From Roseibaca calidilacus (GTDB taxonomy: Bacteria; Pseudomonadota; Alphaproteobacteria; Rhodobacterales; Rhodobacteraceae), in the NCBI RefSeq assembly GCF_001517585.1, contig NZ_FBYC01000004.1, forward strand, positions 1,507,501 to 1,571,500: a stretch of 64,000 nt of DNA, given 5' to 3'. The position numbers and the translations under genes were made by a program. Below are positions 9,300-21,988 of this stretch, piece after piece (position 1 is the stretch's first letter; every line of letters starts with the position of its first letter). The notes under the pieces are model-generated. The model searched no databases and was not told where the DNA came from. It worked only from the letters and a program-made list of their open reading frames with translations.

Positions 9300-10034
9300 T
9301 TAGAAAAAGACATCGGCGGCGGGAATGGTGCGAAGCCCATGCGCAGCGCGTAGAAGGAGCGCGCCATCGGCATCAATGCCTTCAAACGTGCCGTCATGGG
9401 TGTCGGTCACGGTGCGCGCCACGATCCGTTCGCCCAACCGCGCCGCGCGGGCCAGCCATGCGGTGCGGATGGGGGCGAACCCGTAGGCCGTGAATTGCGC
9501 CTGCCAATGCGCAAAGGCAGGGGCCAGCAGGTCCAACAGCTCTTCTGGTGTCACCCGCAACCCGGTTTCCCCCATTAGGCTGACGGGGCGCAGCGCGCCC
9601 GGTTCGGGTTCGGGATGGTCTACAAGGTTCACGCCAATCCCAATGACCAAGTAAGGGCCACTCGTTTCCAGCAAAATTCCCGCCAGCTTTGCGCCGTGCA
9701 GCAGCACGTCATTGGGCCATTTCAGCGCAAAGCTTTCAGCGCGGCCTGTCGCGGTCACCAAAGCATCTTGCAGCGCCAAAGAGGCCACGAACGAATAGAG
9801 CGCGGCCTGCGCAGGTGCCATATCCGGGCGCAGCAGGTAACTGGCGGCAAAATTGCCGGCCGGGTCGTGCCATGCGCGCCCCCTGCGCCCGCGCCCTTTC
9901 GTCTGGTGCAGCGCAAGTATCCATTCCGGACCGGCAAACCGGTCCGCACGGCGCGCGGCCTCGGCATTGGTGCTGTCGATTTCGGGCAGGACCGACCGCC
10001 CTACCCCCTTGGGCCAGTTAGCGGACAAGAGCAT
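9300..10034 (-). CDS. birA: Biotin--[acetyl-CoA-carboxylase] ligase, monofunctional
   Basis: This enzyme activates biotin as biotinyl-AMP and attaches it to the carboxyl-carrier lysine of biotin-dependent carboxylases. The 244-residue protein has EIDSTNAEA (18-26), the biotin/ATP loop GRGRRGR (47-53), the KWPNDV motif and GIGVNL. There is no N-terminal winged helix, so unlike E. coli BirA it should not act as a repressor. The ATG at 10034 overlaps the last 17 bases of nuoN. A biotin-ligase-like gene closing the complex I operon is also what I recall as URF6 of Paracoccus. Confidence 0.93.
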   Translation of the reverse strand: MLLSANWPKGVGRSVLPEIDSTNAEAARRADRFAGPEWILALHQTKGRGRRGRAWHDPAGNFAASYLLRPDMAPAQAALYSFVASLALQDALVTATGRAESFALKWPNDVLLHGAKLAGILLETSGPYLVIGIGVNLVDHPEPEPGALRPVSLMGETGLRVTPEELLDLLAPAFAHWQAQFTAYGFAPIRTAWLARAARLGERIVARTVTDTHDGTFEGIDADGALLLRAAHGLRTIPAADVFF

Positions 10035-11457
10035 CCGCCGCCAACGCTGCCATTCCGTCAATGCCGAACAGGTTGATGACGCCAAGCACCATGATCGCGG
10101 CAGAGGCGACCAAAAGGGTCGCCTGCACTGGCGCGCGCACGGTGTCGAGCGGTTCTGCCTCGGCCCCGAAATACATATAGTAGACGATGCGCAGGTAGTA
10201 GAACGCCCCGATGACCGACGCGATCACGCCTGCAATCGCCAGCCATGTCAGCCCGGCATTGACCGCGGCCCAAAGCACGTAGAACTTGCCGAAAAAACCC
10301 ACCAAGGGCGGCACACCGGCCAAGCTGAACATCAGCACCAGAAGTGCCAAGGCGCGCAAGGGTTCGGCCTTGGACAGTTGGTTCAACTCGGAAATATCGG
10401 TCACGGGTTTTCCATCGCGGCGCATGGTCAGGATAAAGGCAAAGACGCCGATATTCATGGTGATATAAATCGCCATGTAGACCAGCATGCCTTGCACGCC
10501 CTGCGCGGTGCCTGCCGCCAGCCCAACCAGCGCAAAACCCATATGGCTGATCGAAGAATAGGCCATCAGCCGCTTGATGTCGCGCTGCCCGATCGCGGCA
10601 ATCGCGCCCACGAACATGGATGCCGCCGCCAGAAGTGCAACGATCTGCGACCAGTCGCCCGGCACAGTGCCGAAGGCATCATGCACCAGCCGCGCGATCA
10701 GCGCCATGGCGGCCACTTTCGGCGCGGTGGCGAAGAACGCGGTCACAGGCGTTGGCGCGCCCTCATACACATCGGGCGTCCACATGTGGAACGGCACGGC
10801 AGAGACCTTGAAGGCCAGCCCCGCCAGCATGAAGGCCAGACCCATCAGCAGGCCGACCGACATGCCATCTTCTGAAATCGTGCTTAAGATACCTGCGAAA
10901 ACGGTCGTGCCCGCGTAGCCATAGGTCAGCGATGCGCCGTATAGCAGCAGGCCAGAAGCCAGCGCACCGAGGATGAAGTATTTCAAACCCGCTTCGGTCG
11001 AACGCGTGGAATCGCGGTTCATGGTGGCGACGACGTAAAGCGCCAGTGATTGCAGTTCCAACCCCATATACAGCACAATCAGATCACCGGCCGAGACCAT
11101 CAGCATCATGCCAACGACCGACAGCGCGATCAGGATCGGGTATTCGAACTTCAAAAGGCCCGTTTCCGCCATGACCGATTTGCCCATAATCAGCACCACA
11201 GCGGCAGAGACCAAGATCAGCATCTTGGCGAATTGCGCGAACCCGTCTTTCAGATAGGTGCCGTTGAACGCTGTCAGCGGGTCCAGCGATTGGGTGCCGG
11301 AATAGAGCGCCAGCATCACCATAATCGCGGCGGTCGCATACAAGATGGGTTCGGCCAGCTTGTCCTTGCCGCCATAGACGCCCACCATCAGCATGGCCAT
11401 GGCGAACAGCGCCAGAACGATCTCTGGCAGCGCGGTTGTCAGATCTGCTCCGATCAT
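10018..11457 (-). CDS. nuoN: NADH-quinone oxidoreductase subunit N
   Basis: NuoN is one of three antiporter-like proton-pumping subunits in the membrane arm of complex I. The 479-residue protein is almost entirely transmembrane helices, with the Proton_antipo_M core ([14 protein letters not shown], then [23 protein letters not shown] at about residues 155-180) and lysines in the middle helices. It starts 11 bases after the nuoM stop and its 3' end overlaps birA. It is the last nuo gene of the operon. Confidence 0.96.
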   Translation of the reverse strand: MIGADLTTALPEIVLALFAMAMLMVGVYGGKDKLAEPILYATAAIMVMLALYSGTQSLDPLTAFNGTYLKDGFAQFAKMLILVSAAVVLIMGKSVMAETGLLKFEYPILIALSVVGMMLMVSAGDLIVLYMGLELQSLALYVVATMNRDSTRSTEAGLKYFILGALASGLLLYGASLTYGYAGTTVFAGILSTISEDGMSVGLLMGLAFMLAGLAFKVSAVPFHMWTPDVYEGAPTPVTAFFATAPKVAAMALIARLVHDAFGTVPGDWSQIVALLAAASMFVGAIAAIGQRDIKRLMAYSSISHMGFALVGLAAGTAQGVQGMLVYMAIYITMNIGVFAFILTMRRDGKPVTDISELNQLSKAEPLRALALLVLMFSLAGVPPLVGFFGKFYVLWAAVNAGLTWLAIAGVIASVIGAFYYLRIVYYMYFGAEAEPLDTVRAPVQATLLVASAAIMVLGVINLFGIDGMAALAADALVR

Positions 11458-11468
11458 GTCGGGCCCTT

Positions 11469-13010
11469 TCAGTTCTGTGCCAGTTGGGTTGCGGCCTCAT
11501 GGGCCTGCAACGCCGTGGCATGCCCGTCGACCAGCGCGCTGACCGAGGGGCCGATGATATCGGTAATGAAGGCCGGATAGACCCCAAGAATAAGCGTGGC
11601 TGCCACAAGCGGCGCCATCATCGCTTTTTCGCGGCGGTCCATGTCGGAGATGCCTTTCAGGCTCGCTTTGATAAGCTCGCCCATCACCACCCGGCGATAG
11701 AGCCACAGCGCATACCCTGCCGACAAGATGACCCCGGTTGCAGCAACCGTGGCAACCCATGTGTTCACTTGGAACACCGCCATGAAGGTCAGGAATTCGC
11801 CCACGAACCCGCTGGTGCCGGGCAGGCCCACATTGGCCATGGTGAACAGCAAAAACACCGCTGCATAGACCGGCATGCGGTTGACCAAGCCGCCATAGGC
11901 GTCGATCTCTCGGGTGTGCATGCGGTCATAGATCACGCCCACCGCAAGGAACAGCGCACCGGAAATGAACCCATGCGACAACATCTGGAAGATCGCGCCA
12001 TCCACCCCTTGCTGGTTGGCAGAAAAGATCCCCATGGTCACAAAGCCCATATGCGCCACCGAGGAATAAGCAATCAGCTTTTTCATGTCGGTCTGCATAA
12101 GCGCCACAAGGCTGGTATAGACAATGGCAATCGCCGACAGCCACAGCACCAGTGGCGCGAAAATGTCAGACGCCACCGGGAACATGGGCAGGCTGAAGCG
12201 CAGGAAGCCGTAGCCGCCCATTTTCAACAGCACCGCCGCCAGCACCACCGACCCTGCGGTCGGGGCCTGCACATGGGCATCGGGCAACCATGTATGCACC
12301 GGCCACATTGGCATTTTCACCGCGAATGATGCGAAGAAGGCCAGCCACAGCAGCGTCTGCATACCGCCAATGACCTGCCAGCCCATAACGCTGAAGGTTT
12401 CCGTGCTGAACTGGTGGGTCAACAAGGTTGGAATGTCGGTTGTGCCCGCGTCCACATACATCGCGATCATTGCGACCAACATCAGCACCGACCCAAGGAA
12501 GGTATACAGGAAGAACTTGAACGCCGCGTAAATGCGTTCCTTGCCGCCCCAGATGCCGATTATCAGGAACATCGGGATCAGGCCCGCTTCAAAGAACAGG
12601 TAGAACAGCACCATGTCCAGCGCCGTGAACACGCCGATCATCAGCGTTTCCAGCAGCAGGAAGGCGATCATGTAATCCTTCACCCGGTGCGTCACATTCC
12701 AGCAGGCCGCGATGGTGATGGGCATCAGGAAGGTCGTCAGCATCACGAACAAAACCGAAATGCCGTCTACCCCCATCTTGTAGGTCAGGCCCAGAATCCA
12801 CTCATGTTCCTCGACGAACTGGAAACCGGTATCAGCCGGGTCGAACCCCACAAGCAGGATCAGCGACGCGGCAAAGGTCGCCAATGTGGCCACGAAGGCC
12901 ACCCATTTGGCATTGTTTTGCGCCGCGTCATCGTCGCCGCGCAGGAACACCGCAAGGATCAGGGCCGCGATGGCAGGGGTGAAGGTGATGATGGAAAGCA
13001 GGTTCAGCAT
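11469..13010 (-). CDS. nuoM: NADH-quinone oxidoreductase subunit M
   Basis: NuoM is an antiporter-like proton-channel subunit of the complex I membrane arm. The 513 residues are highly hydrophobic, with the family segments [18 protein letters not shown] (near residue 80), [18 protein letters not shown], the functional [20 protein letters not shown] region (about 235-254) and [15 protein letters not shown]. Its ATG shares one base with the nuoL stop (TGATG), so translation of the two is coupled. Confidence 0.97.
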   Translation of the reverse strand: MLNLLSIITFTPAIAALILAVFLRGDDDAAQNNAKWVAFVATLATFAASLILLVGFDPADTGFQFVEEHEWILGLTYKMGVDGISVLFVMLTTFLMPITIAACWNVTHRVKDYMIAFLLLETLMIGVFTALDMVLFYLFFEAGLIPMFLIIGIWGGKERIYAAFKFFLYTFLGSVLMLVAMIAMYVDAGTTDIPTLLTHQFSTETFSVMGWQVIGGMQTLLWLAFFASFAVKMPMWPVHTWLPDAHVQAPTAGSVVLAAVLLKMGGYGFLRFSLPMFPVASDIFAPLVLWLSAIAIVYTSLVALMQTDMKKLIAYSSVAHMGFVTMGIFSANQQGVDGAIFQMLSHGFISGALFLAVGVIYDRMHTREIDAYGGLVNRMPVYAAVFLLFTMANVGLPGTSGFVGEFLTFMAVFQVNTWVATVAATGVILSAGYALWLYRRVVMGELIKASLKGISDMDRREKAMMAPLVAATLILGVYPAFITDIIGPSVSALVDGHATALQAHEAATQLAQN

Positions 13011-14974
13011 CAGTTTGCCCCTCCGCCCAGCGTGACGAAAGTCACGATGGCGACAATGCCCAGCACCATGGCAAAGGCATAGTGATACACGAAGCCCGAT
13101 TGCGCGCGGCCCGCCAGACGGGTCAGCATCGGGATGATCCCCATAGCCAGACCGTTGATGCCGCCATCAATCGTGCCGCCATCGCCCTTCTTCCACAGGA
13201 AGGTGCCAATGGCCTTGGCCGGGCGCACGAAGACCGCGTCGTAAATCTCATCGAAATACCATTTGTTCAGCAGGAACTGGTAGGCCCCGGGGAAGGTTTC
13301 GGCCAGTTTCTTGGGCAATTCGGTATTGCGGATGTAGAATAGCCACGCCAGCCCAAGGCCCAGCAACATGGCCACGAAGGGCGCGGCCTTGACCCATTTC
13401 TCGACATAATGCGCGTCATGGATCAGGTCGTTTTCTTCGGCCAGGAAGATCGCCGCGCCGAAATATTCGCGCACCGCCTCGGTCGAGCCGAAGAATGGCC
13501 CGTAGAACACGACGCCCGACAAAACGGCCCCCACCGCCAGCACCGCCAGCGGCACCAGCATGACAAGCGGGCTTTCATGCGCGTGCTCATGCGTATGCTT
13601 GTCGCCGCGCGGGGTGCCGAAGAAGGTCATGAACATCAACCGCCAGCTGTAGAAACTGGTCATCAGCGCCGCGATCACCAGTATCCAGAAGGCATAGGTC
13701 GTGCCAGCAGCGAAGGCGCTTTCAATGATTGCATCTTTCGAGACAAACCCGGCAAAACCGATGGTCGTCAGCGGAATGCCCACGCCGGTGATGGCCAGTG
13801 TGCCGATCAGCATGGCATAATAGGTCATGGGCAGCTTCTTGCGCAGCCCGCCATAGTTCCGCATGTCCTGTTCATGGTGCATGCCATGAATGACCGACCC
13901 TGCCCCAAGGAACAGCATCGCCTTGAAGAAGGCGTGCGTCAGCAGGTGGAACATGGCGACCGAATAAACGCCGATGCCTGCGGCCACAAACATGTAGCCA
14001 AGCTGCGAACAGGTGGAATAGGCGATCACGCGCTTGATGTCGTTTTGCACCAGGCCCACGGTTGCGGCGAAGAAGGCGGTCAACGCACCGATCAGCACGA
14101 TAAAGCCGGTCACATCGGGCGTGTATTCCATCAGCGGCGAGAAGCGCGCGACAAGGAACACACCCGCCGTCACCATGGTCGCGGCGTGGATCAGGGCTGA
14201 CACTGGCGTCGGGCCTTCCATGGCGTCGGGCAGCCATGTGTGCAGCAACAACTGCGCCGATTTGCCCATCGCGCCCACGAATAGCAAAAACGCGATCAGG
14301 TTTGCGGCGTTCCATTCGGTCCACAAAAAGCTGACGGTGGTTTCCGCCAGCATGGGGGCGGCGGCGAACACATCATCATAGGCGATGGAGTCGACCAAAT
14401 AGAACGTGACCATCAGCGCGATAATCAGGCCCATATCGCCCACGCGGTTGACGATGAACGCTTTCATCGCGGCGGCCCCGGCGCTTTGCTTGCGGAAGTA
14501 GAACCCGATCAGCAGATAAGATGCCAGACCCACGCCTTCCCAGCCGAAGAAGAGCTGCACAAGGTTATCCGCCGTCACCAGCATCAGCATGGCGAAGGTG
14601 AACAGCGACAGATAGGCGAAGAACCGTGGGCGGTAGCTTTCATCATCCGCGAAATGGCTGTCATGCGCCATGTAGCCAAAGCTATACAGGTGGACCAAGG
14701 CCGATACCGTGGTGATGACGATCAGCATCACCGCTGTCAGACGGTCCAGCCGGATTGCCCAGTCCCCCACCAGCGTGCCGCTGTCGATCCAGCGCATCAG
14801 CGTGATCTGCTCGACCCCGCCATCATGCGTCAGAAAAATGACCCAAGACAGGATCGCGGACAAGAACAGCAGACCCGTGGCAATGACCTGCGCGGCTTTC
14901 TCGCCCGTCACGCGCCAGAACAACCCGGCGAGGATCGCGCCCACCAAAGGCGCCAGAAGAACAATCGTCGCCAT
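13010..14974 (-). CDS. nuoL: NADH-quinone oxidoreductase subunit L
   Basis: NuoL is the most distal proton-pumping subunit of complex I and carries the long lateral helix that runs along the membrane arm. The 654-residue protein has [36 protein letters not shown] and [16 protein letters not shown], and a histidine-rich loop ([11 protein letters not shown], about residue 455) in the C-terminal half. The last roughly 100 residues hold the lateral helix and a final transmembrane segment. It lies four bases after nuoK and overlaps nuoM by one base. Confidence 0.97.
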   Translation of the reverse strand: MATIVLLAPLVGAILAGLFWRVTGEKAAQVIATGLLFLSAILSWVIFLTHDGGVEQITLMRWIDSGTLVGDWAIRLDRLTAVMLIVITTVSALVHLYSFGYMAHDSHFADDESYRPRFFAYLSLFTFAMLMLVTADNLVQLFFGWEGVGLASYLLIGFYFRKQSAGAAAMKAFIVNRVGDMGLIIALMVTFYLVDSIAYDDVFAAAPMLAETTVSFLWTEWNAANLIAFLLFVGAMGKSAQLLLHTWLPDAMEGPTPVSALIHAATMVTAGVFLVARFSPLMEYTPDVTGFIVLIGALTAFFAATVGLVQNDIKRVIAYSTCSQLGYMFVAAGIGVYSVAMFHLLTHAFFKAMLFLGAGSVIHGMHHEQDMRNYGGLRKKLPMTYYAMLIGTLAITGVGIPLTTIGFAGFVSKDAIIESAFAAGTTYAFWILVIAALMTSFYSWRLMFMTFFGTPRGDKHTHEHAHESPLVMLVPLAVLAVGAVLSGVVFYGPFFGSTEAVREYFGAAIFLAEENDLIHDAHYVEKWVKAAPFVAMLLGLGLAWLFYIRNTELPKKLAETFPGAYQFLLNKWYFDEIYDAVFVRPAKAIGTFLWKKGDGGTIDGGINGLAMGIIPMLTRLAGRAQSGFVYHYAFAMVLGIVAIVTFVTLGGGAN

Positions 14975-14978
14975 CGGA

Positions 14979-15284
14979 TCAGCCTTTCATCACGTTGACG
15001 TCTTCGACGTCGATCGTGCCACGGTTGCGGAAGAAGCACACAAGGATCGCAAGACCAATGGCCGCTTCGGCCGCGGCCACGGTCAGCACGAACATGGTGA
15101 ACACCTGCCCCACCAGATCGTTCAGGAAGCTGGAAAAGGCGACAAGGTTGATATTCACGGCCAGCAGCATCAGTTCAATCGACATCAGGATGACGATGAT
15201 GTTCTTGCGGTTCAGGAATATGCCGAAAATCCCGATGACGAACAGCGCCGCCGCCACCGTCAGGTAATGTTCAAGTCCTACCAT
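14979..15284 (-). CDS. nuoK: NADH-quinone oxidoreductase subunit K
   Basis: NuoK is a small three-helix proton-channel subunit of complex I (MrpC-like). The 101-residue length is standard. Conserved membrane glutamates are visible in [16 protein letters not shown] (about residues 36-51) and in the [16 protein letters not shown] helix (about 70-85). It sits 64 bases downstream of nuoJ and four bases before nuoL. Confidence 0.97.
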   Translation of the reverse strand: MVGLEHYLTVAAALFVIGIFGIFLNRKNIIVILMSIELMLLAVNINLVAFSSFLNDLVGQVFTMFVLTVAAAEAAIGLAILVCFFRNRGTIDVEDVNVMKG

Positions 15285-15348
15285 GGTCGTCCCTCATATT
15301 GTTCTGTGCGCGGCCTTTGCGGCTCTGGCGGTTCGGTGGCGGGGGGCG

Positions 15349-15966
15349 TCAGCCCAACCCCTGCCCCGGTTTGACATCTTTCAGTTCCATCGCCTTGGCC
15401 GGGTCGCGGTGCATCTGCGCGATCACGTTCTGGCGTTTCACATCCTTGCGGTGGCGCAGCGTCAGCACGATGGCCCCGACCATGGCGACCAGCAGGATCA
15501 GCCCAGAGATCTGGAATAGCAGGAAATACTGGTCATAGATTATCATCCCCAGCGCCTTGGTGTTATGCACTTCGGCCATGTCGGGGGTCGGCGCTTGGCG
15601 CAGCCCTTCGGCCATGTCAGAGGATGACCAAGCGCTATACAGCATCCCCATCTGCAACATCAGCACCACGCCGATAATGGCCGCGATGGGGAAATAGCGC
15701 GCCATCTCTCCGCGCAAGGACGCGAAGTCGATGTCGAGCATCATCACCACGAACAAGAACAACACCGCGACCGCGCCGACATAGACGATAATCAGCAGCA
15801 TCGCCATGAACTCTGCCCCCAACAGCACGAACAGCCCGGCCGCCGAGAGGAAGGTCAGGATCAGCCACAGCACCGAATGCACCATGTTGCGCGAGATCGT
15901 GACCAGAAAGCCCGCGCCCAAAAGCGTGACCGCAAATGCGTAGAATGTGATATCGGCTATGCCCAT
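15349..15966 (-). CDS. nuoJ: NADH-quinone oxidoreductase subunit J
   Basis: NuoJ is a membrane subunit of complex I next to the quinone chamber and contains the helix with a pi-bulge used in coupling. The 205-residue protein has five predicted membrane helices; the motif [20 protein letters not shown] (about residues 57-76) is the conserved third helix. The last 35 residues are soluble and charged. It follows nuoI by 32 bases. Confidence 0.96.
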   Translation of the reverse strand: MGIADITFYAFAVTLLGAGFLVTISRNMVHSVLWLILTFLSAAGLFVLLGAEFMAMLLIIVYVGAVAVLFLFVVMMLDIDFASLRGEMARYFPIAAIIGVVLMLQMGMLYSAWSSSDMAEGLRQAPTPDMAEVHNTKALGMIIYDQYFLLFQISGLILLVAMVGAIVLTLRHRKDVKRQNVIAQMHRDPAKAMELKDVKPGQGLG

Positions 15967-15998
15967 CTTGTCGGGTCCTTCGTATCGGTGTCGCGGCT

Positions 15999-17529
<1,531 letters not shown>

Positions 17530-17544
17530 GCGTCCCTCTATTCC

Positions 17545-17955
17545 TCAGACCGTTGGAATGTCCTGCGCCTTGCAGTCATCCGCGACCACTTCCGCATCTA
17601 TTGTTCGTGTTCCGCGCGGCAGGTCGGGCGAGATGGTGTAAACCCCATCCGCTTCCCAGATGCCACCCTTTTGCGCAGTGCTGGTGCGCACATGGCGCGC
17701 AAAACTATACCCCCGGATCAGCGCATATTGCGCCGCAGCACAGCGGGTGTAGCCGATTGCGGCCTGCTGCCCGTCATCACCCGCGACCTGCACCATAAAG
17801 CTGACCAGATCCCCCTCTAGCAGGCGGGTATCCACGCCCAGATATTGCGTGCGCGCGGGTGGGTCTATTGGTGCGCGCGCCCCGCCGGCACAGCCCAACA
17901 GCCCGCCGCAGGCGGCGAGGGTCAGGGCTTTGGCTGGCAGGGTGCTGGCGAACAT
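17545..17955 (-). CDS. Small lipoprotein of unknown function inside the nuo operon
   Basis: A 136-residue protein with a lipoprotein signal: an N-terminal hydrophobic stretch ends in GGLLGC, placing the lipidated cysteine at residue 22. The remaining sequence is periplasmic, has two further cysteines (in YTRCAAAQ and VADDCKAQ) that could form a disulfide, and ends DIPTV. I do not recognise a named domain. It lies between nuoG and nuoH, separated by 3 and 15 bases, the position where Paracoccus has an unidentified frame (URF4, as I recall), so it may be a conserved nuo-associated gene. Any role in complex I assembly is only a guess. Confidence 0.75.
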   Translation of the reverse strand: MFASTLPAKALTLAACGGLLGCAGGARAPIDPPARTQYLGVDTRLLEGDLVSFMVQVAGDDGQQAAIGYTRCAAAQYALIRGYSFARHVRTSTAQKGGIWEADGVYTISPDLPRGTRTIDAEVVADDCKAQDIPTV

Positions 17956-17958
17956 CGG

Positions 17959-19977
17959 TTACTCCGCTGCAAGCGCGGTTTGCGCGCGCGCTTTGGCCAT
18001 GGCCGACAATTCCGCCATCAGGCTGGACGCGCGGGTGATCGGATTCGTCAGGTAGTGATCGGCAATCGCGGGTTTGAAGGCGGTTTGCGCCAATGTGCCT
18101 TGCGGCAATGCCTGCCAGTCATTTTCCGGCACCTCATCGATATCGGCCAGATGGGGCACCGCCGCCGTCAACTGGTTGCGCAACGCGCCAAGCGTGTCGA
18201 AAGGCAAAGTGGCCCCCACTTCCGCCGACAATGCGCGCAGGATCGCCCAGTTTTCCTTGGCCTCGCCCGGGGCAAAGCCCGCGCGCAGCGCCAGTTGCGG
18301 GCGGCCTTCGGTATTCACGAACAGGCCGTTTTCTTCGGTATAGGCCGCGCCGGGCAGGATGATATCGGCGCGGTGCGCGCCCCGGTCGCCATGGCTGCCT
18401 TGGTAGATCACGAAGGCTCCGGGCTGAATCTCCACCTCATCCGCGCCAAGGTTGTAGATCACCTCTGCCCCTTCGGTAGCAGAGGGCAGGCCACCTTCGG
18501 TGGTGCAGCCGATATCCATCGCACCCACGCGGGACGCGGCGGTATGCAGCACCAGAAGCTTTGCGCCCGATTTCTCTGCAATCGCTTGGGCCGTGGCCAG
18601 AACTGCCGCGCCATCGCCCTCACGCAGAGCACCTTGGCCGACGATGACAATGCACTCCTTGTCGGCCAGATCGGACATGTCCAGATCCCGCACATGCGCC
18701 AGCGCCGCGCGGTCATTGCCCATATGCTCATAGTCATAGGTCAGATCGGCCGCTTCGCCCACCAGCACCACATCGGCACCATGCAACCAAGCCTTGCGGA
18801 TTCGCGAATTCAGCACCGGCGCCTCAGCACGCGGGTTGGTGCCGATCAGCAGGATTTTCTGCGCATGATCCACATCTTCGATCGTCGCCGTGCCGACATA
18901 GGCGGATCGGTTGCCCGCGGGCAGCTTCGCGCCATCGACCCTGCATTCGGTGGTGCCGCCCAAGCCTTCGACCAGCGTTTTCAGCGCATAGGCCGCTTCG
19001 ACCGACACCAGATCGCCGACCAGCCCGGTCACTTTCTTGCCCTTCATGGCAGAGGCCGCCGCCGACAGCGCCTCGGGCCATGTGGCCGGGCGCAGCTTGC
19101 CGTTTTCGCGAATGTATGGGCGGTCCAGACGCTGGCGCTTCAGCCCGTCCCAGACATAGCGCGAGCGGTCGGCAAGCCATTCTTCGTTGATGCCGTCATG
19201 GTTGCGCGGCAGGATGCGCATGACCTCACGGCCCTTCGTATCCACCCGGATGTTAGAGCCCAAAGCATCCATCACGTCGATGGTTTCTGTCTTGGTCAAC
19301 TCCCACGGGCGGGCGGTAAAGGCATAGGGTTTGGACACCAGCGCCCCCACCGGGCACAGATCCACGATATTGCCGACCATCTCGGATTCGATCAGCGCGC
19401 CCAAGTATGTCGTGATCTCGGCATCCTCGCCGCGCCCGGTCTGGCCCATGACCTGAACGCCCGCAACTTCGGTGGTAAAGCGCACGCAGCGGGTGCAGGA
19501 AATGCAGCGCGTCATATGGGTTTCAACCAGCGGGCCAAGCTGCAAATCTTCGGTCGCGCGCTTGGGTTCGCGGAAGCGCGAAAAATCGACGCCATACGCC
19601 ATAGCCTGATCTTGCAGATCACACTCGCCGCCTTGGTCGCAGATCGGGCAATCCAGCGGGTGGTTGATGAGCAAGAACTCCATCACGCCTTCACGGGCCT
19701 TTTTCACCATCGGGGTGTTGGTCTTCACCTGCGGCGGGCTGCCATCGGGGAAAGGGCGCATGTCCTTGACCTGCATCGCGCAGCTTGCCGCCGGTTTCGG
19801 CGGTCCGGGCTGCACTTCGACCAGGCACATGCGGCAATTGCCCGCGATGGACAAACGCTCATGGTAGCAAAAGCGCGGAATCTCGATCCCCACCATCTCG
19901 CACGCCTGAATCAGCGTCATGGTCTGGGGGACGTCCACTTCCTGCCCGTCGATGATGATCTTGCGAAGGTCAGACAT
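17959..19977 (-). CDS. nuoG: NADH-quinone oxidoreductase subunit G
   Basis: NuoG is the large peripheral iron-sulfur subunit of complex I (75 kDa type). The 672-residue protein has an N-terminal [2Fe-2S] domain (C37, C48, C51, C66), the His/Cys N5 cluster site (H106, C110, C113, C119) and a further CISCTRC [4Fe-4S] motif near residue 160 with its fourth cysteine in DLCPVGAL. The remainder is the degenerate molybdopterin-oxidoreductase-like domain, which binds no cofactor in this family. It starts three bases after the preceding small gene. Confidence 0.97.
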   Translation of the reverse strand: MSDLRKIIIDGQEVDVPQTMTLIQACEMVGIEIPRFCYHERLSIAGNCRMCLVEVQPGPPKPAASCAMQVKDMRPFPDGSPPQVKTNTPMVKKAREGVMEFLLINHPLDCPICDQGGECDLQDQAMAYGVDFSRFREPKRATEDLQLGPLVETHMTRCISCTRCVRFTTEVAGVQVMGQTGRGEDAEITTYLGALIESEMVGNIVDLCPVGALVSKPYAFTARPWELTKTETIDVMDALGSNIRVDTKGREVMRILPRNHDGINEEWLADRSRYVWDGLKRQRLDRPYIRENGKLRPATWPEALSAAASAMKGKKVTGLVGDLVSVEAAYALKTLVEGLGGTTECRVDGAKLPAGNRSAYVGTATIEDVDHAQKILLIGTNPRAEAPVLNSRIRKAWLHGADVVLVGEAADLTYDYEHMGNDRAALAHVRDLDMSDLADKECIVIVGQGALREGDGAAVLATAQAIAEKSGAKLLVLHTAASRVGAMDIGCTTEGGLPSATEGAEVIYNLGADEVEIQPGAFVIYQGSHGDRGAHRADIILPGAAYTEENGLFVNTEGRPQLALRAGFAPGEAKENWAILRALSAEVGATLPFDTLGALRNQLTAAVPHLADIDEVPENDWQALPQGTLAQTAFKPAIADHYLTNPITRASSLMAELSAMAKARAQTALAAE

Positions 19978-19980
19978 AAC

Positions 19981-20418
19981 TCACTTCTCCCGCAACCGGC
20001 TGCCCAAGGCGGTGCCTTGGGCAATCTCGTTGCTTGCATAGGCACAGACAGCCTGTTCGTTCATCGGGTCCACATCGGCGGCCCGCAGATAGGTATAGAC
20101 CAACTCGCGCATGCGCTCTTGTTCGGCCTCGTCCTCGACAAAGGCTTCGATCTGGCGACGGCTAGGGCCAAGCGCGCGCGCCTTGTTGTACAGCCCAAGA
20201 AAATACGAAACGCGCGCCAACATGCCCGGCGGGTCGATGCTGTCTTCGCAGCTATCGGCGATATGCTTGATGATCGCCGCCGTGAACAACCCGTTATACA
20301 CCTCTGGCGTGCCGCGCAGCAGCTCGTTGACCTCGGCTTGCGTCATGGATTGCGCCGCGCTGCCGGTCGCCACCGAAGCGGCAACCGCAAGTCCAGCCAA
20401 GAGCGTTGCGCGCACCAT
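19981..20418 (-). CDS. Small secreted protein of the nuo operon (DUF5333-like)
   Basis: A 145-residue protein with a cleavable signal peptide (about residues 1-22, ending ATGSAAQ), then a mostly helical mature part with two cysteines (in ADSCEDS and AVCAYAS). It resembles the Rhodobacterales family I know as DUF5333, though I cannot run a search. It sits between nuoF and nuoG with gaps of only three and four bases, corresponding in position to URF3 of the Paracoccus operon as I recall it. Function is unknown; periplasmic location is predicted from the signal. Confidence 0.75.
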   Translation of the reverse strand: MVRATLLAGLAVAASVATGSAAQSMTQAEVNELLRGTPEVYNGLFTAAIIKHIADSCEDSIDPPGMLARVSYFLGLYNKARALGPSRRQIEAFVEDEAEQERMRELVYTYLRAADVDPMNEQAVCAYASNEIAQGTALGSRLREK

Positions 20419-20422
20419 CTTC

Positions 20423-21712
20423 TTACTCCGCCGCCACGCGACCGGCCTTGTTGGCGCGGATGCGATCTTCGATCTCGGGGCGGAAATTGCGGATCAGGCC
20501 CTGAATGGGCCATGCGGCTGCATCCCCCAGCGCGCAGATTGTATGGCCCTCGACCTGCTTGGACACGTCCCACAGCATGTCGATTTCCTCGATCTCGGCC
20601 TCTCCGCGCACAAGGCGCTCCATGACGCGCATCATCCAGCCCGTGCCCTCGCGGCAAGGCGTGCACTGGCCACAGCTTTCATGCTTGTAGAACTTGGCCA
20701 AGCGCCAGATCGCGGCCACGATATCGGTGGATTTGTCCATCACGATCACCGCCGCCGTGCCAAGGCCCGAGCGCAGGTCTTTTTGCAGATAGTCGAAATC
20801 CATGATCGCGTCGCGCATGTTTTCGCCGCGCACGCAAGGCACCGACGACCCGCCGGGAATGACCGCCAGCAGATTGTCCCAGCCGCCGCGAATGCCGCCG
20901 CAATGGGTTTCGATCAGCTCTTCAAAGCTGATCGACATGGACTCTTCCACCACGCAGGGCGTGTTCACATGGCCGGAAATGGCGAAAATCTTGGTGCCCG
21001 CATTGTTCGGACGGCCAAAGCCGGAAAACCACGAAGCACCGCGCCGCAGGATGGTGGGCACAACGGCGATGGATTCGACATTGTTCACCGTGGTCGGGCA
21101 CCCATACAGCCCCGCCCCCGCTGGAAATGGCGGTTTCATGCGCGGCATGCCCTTCTTGCCTTCAAGGCTTTCCAGAAGCGCCGTTTCCTCGCCGCAGATA
21201 TAGGCCCCCGCCCCATGGTGCAGGTAGATGTCGAAATCATAGCCAGAACCACAAGCATTCGGGCCGACCAGACCCGCGTCGTAAGCCTCATCAATGGCGT
21301 TTTGCAGCGCCTCTTTCTCGCGGATATACTCGCCGCGGATATAGATGTAACAGGCATGGGCATTCATGGCGAAAGACGCGATCAGGCACCCTTCGATCAG
21401 CGTATGCGGATCGTGGCGCATGATCTCACGGTCCTTGCAAGTGCCCGGCTCGGATTCGTCTGCGTTTACCACCAGATAGGCCGGACGCCCGTCGCTTTCC
21501 TTGGGCATGAAGGACCATTTCAGCCCGGTCGGGAACCCGGCCCCGCCGCGCCCGCGCAGCCCCGATTGCTTCATTTCGTCAATGATCCAATCGCGGCCCT
21601 TTTCAAGGATCTTCTTGGTGCCATCCCAATGGCCACGCGCCTGCGCGCCTTTCAGCGAGCGGTCATGCATGCCGTAAAGGTTGGTAAAGATGCGGTCCTT
21701 GTCGTCCAGCAT
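20423..21712 (-). CDS. nuoF: NADH-quinone oxidoreductase subunit F, NADH/FMN-binding
   Basis: NuoF is the 51 kDa subunit that binds NADH and FMN and carries cluster N3, the electron entry point of complex I. The 429-residue protein has the glycine-rich NADH loop [11 protein letters not shown] (53-63), the FMN region [16 protein letters not shown], the [19 protein letters not shown] segment, and the [4Fe-4S] motif CGQCTPC with C347, C350, C353 and the fourth ligand C393. All ligands expected for the family are present. Confidence 0.97.
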   Translation of the reverse strand: MLDDKDRIFTNLYGMHDRSLKGAQARGHWDGTKKILEKGRDWIIDEMKQSGLRGRGGAGFPTGLKWSFMPKESDGRPAYLVVNADESEPGTCKDREIMRHDPHTLIEGCLIASFAMNAHACYIYIRGEYIREKEALQNAIDEAYDAGLVGPNACGSGYDFDIYLHHGAGAYICGEETALLESLEGKKGMPRMKPPFPAGAGLYGCPTTVNNVESIAVVPTILRRGASWFSGFGRPNNAGTKIFAISGHVNTPCVVEESMSISFEELIETHCGGIRGGWDNLLAVIPGGSSVPCVRGENMRDAIMDFDYLQKDLRSGLGTAAVIVMDKSTDIVAAIWRLAKFYKHESCGQCTPCREGTGWMMRVMERLVRGEAEIEEIDMLWDVSKQVEGHTICALGDAAAWPIQGLIRNFRPEIEDRIRANKAGRVAAE

Positions 21713-21734
21713 ATGCGTATCCCTATCTGCGCGC

Positions 21735-21956
21735 TCAGCGGCCCTTCAGCCGCCAGATGCGGAAAGTCACGATCAAGCCCCAGGCAAAGGCGGCAAGGGC
21801 GGCAAAATCGACCAGAAACGCATAGCGCGCCTGCCAGCCCAATTGCCCACCCAGAAATTGCAGACCGACCCAAGCGACAATTGCCACGGCCATCACCGCG
21901 CCGGCAAGCCGAGCCTGCCGCGCGAGCGCCATGTCCTGTTCGCTGGGTTTGGTCAT
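21735..21956 (-). CDS. Small two-helix membrane protein of the nuo operon (DUF5337-like)
   Basis: A 73-residue protein with a charged N-terminus ([19 protein letters not shown]) and two transmembrane helices (about 18-36 and 44-63), ending FRIWRLKGR. It resembles the Rhodobacterales family I know as DUF5337, whose function is unknown. I chose the ATG at 21956 because AAGGG lies eight bases before it; the ATG two codons upstream (21962) would be too close to that site. It sits between nuoE (32-base gap) and nuoF (22-base gap). Confidence 0.7.
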   Translation of the reverse strand: MTKPSEQDMALARQARLAGAVMAVAIVAWVGLQFLGGQLGWQARYAFLVDFAALAAFAWGLIVTFRIWRLKGR

Positions 21957-21988
21957 GCCCATATCCCTTGCCCCATCCGATCTATCTG

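Noticed and set aside
17845-20625. A 926-codon plus-strand frame without stops.
   Set aside because: It lies antisense to nuoG and its neighbours, whose motifs and cysteine ligands are complete; the translation shows no protein family and a GC-rich shadow composition.
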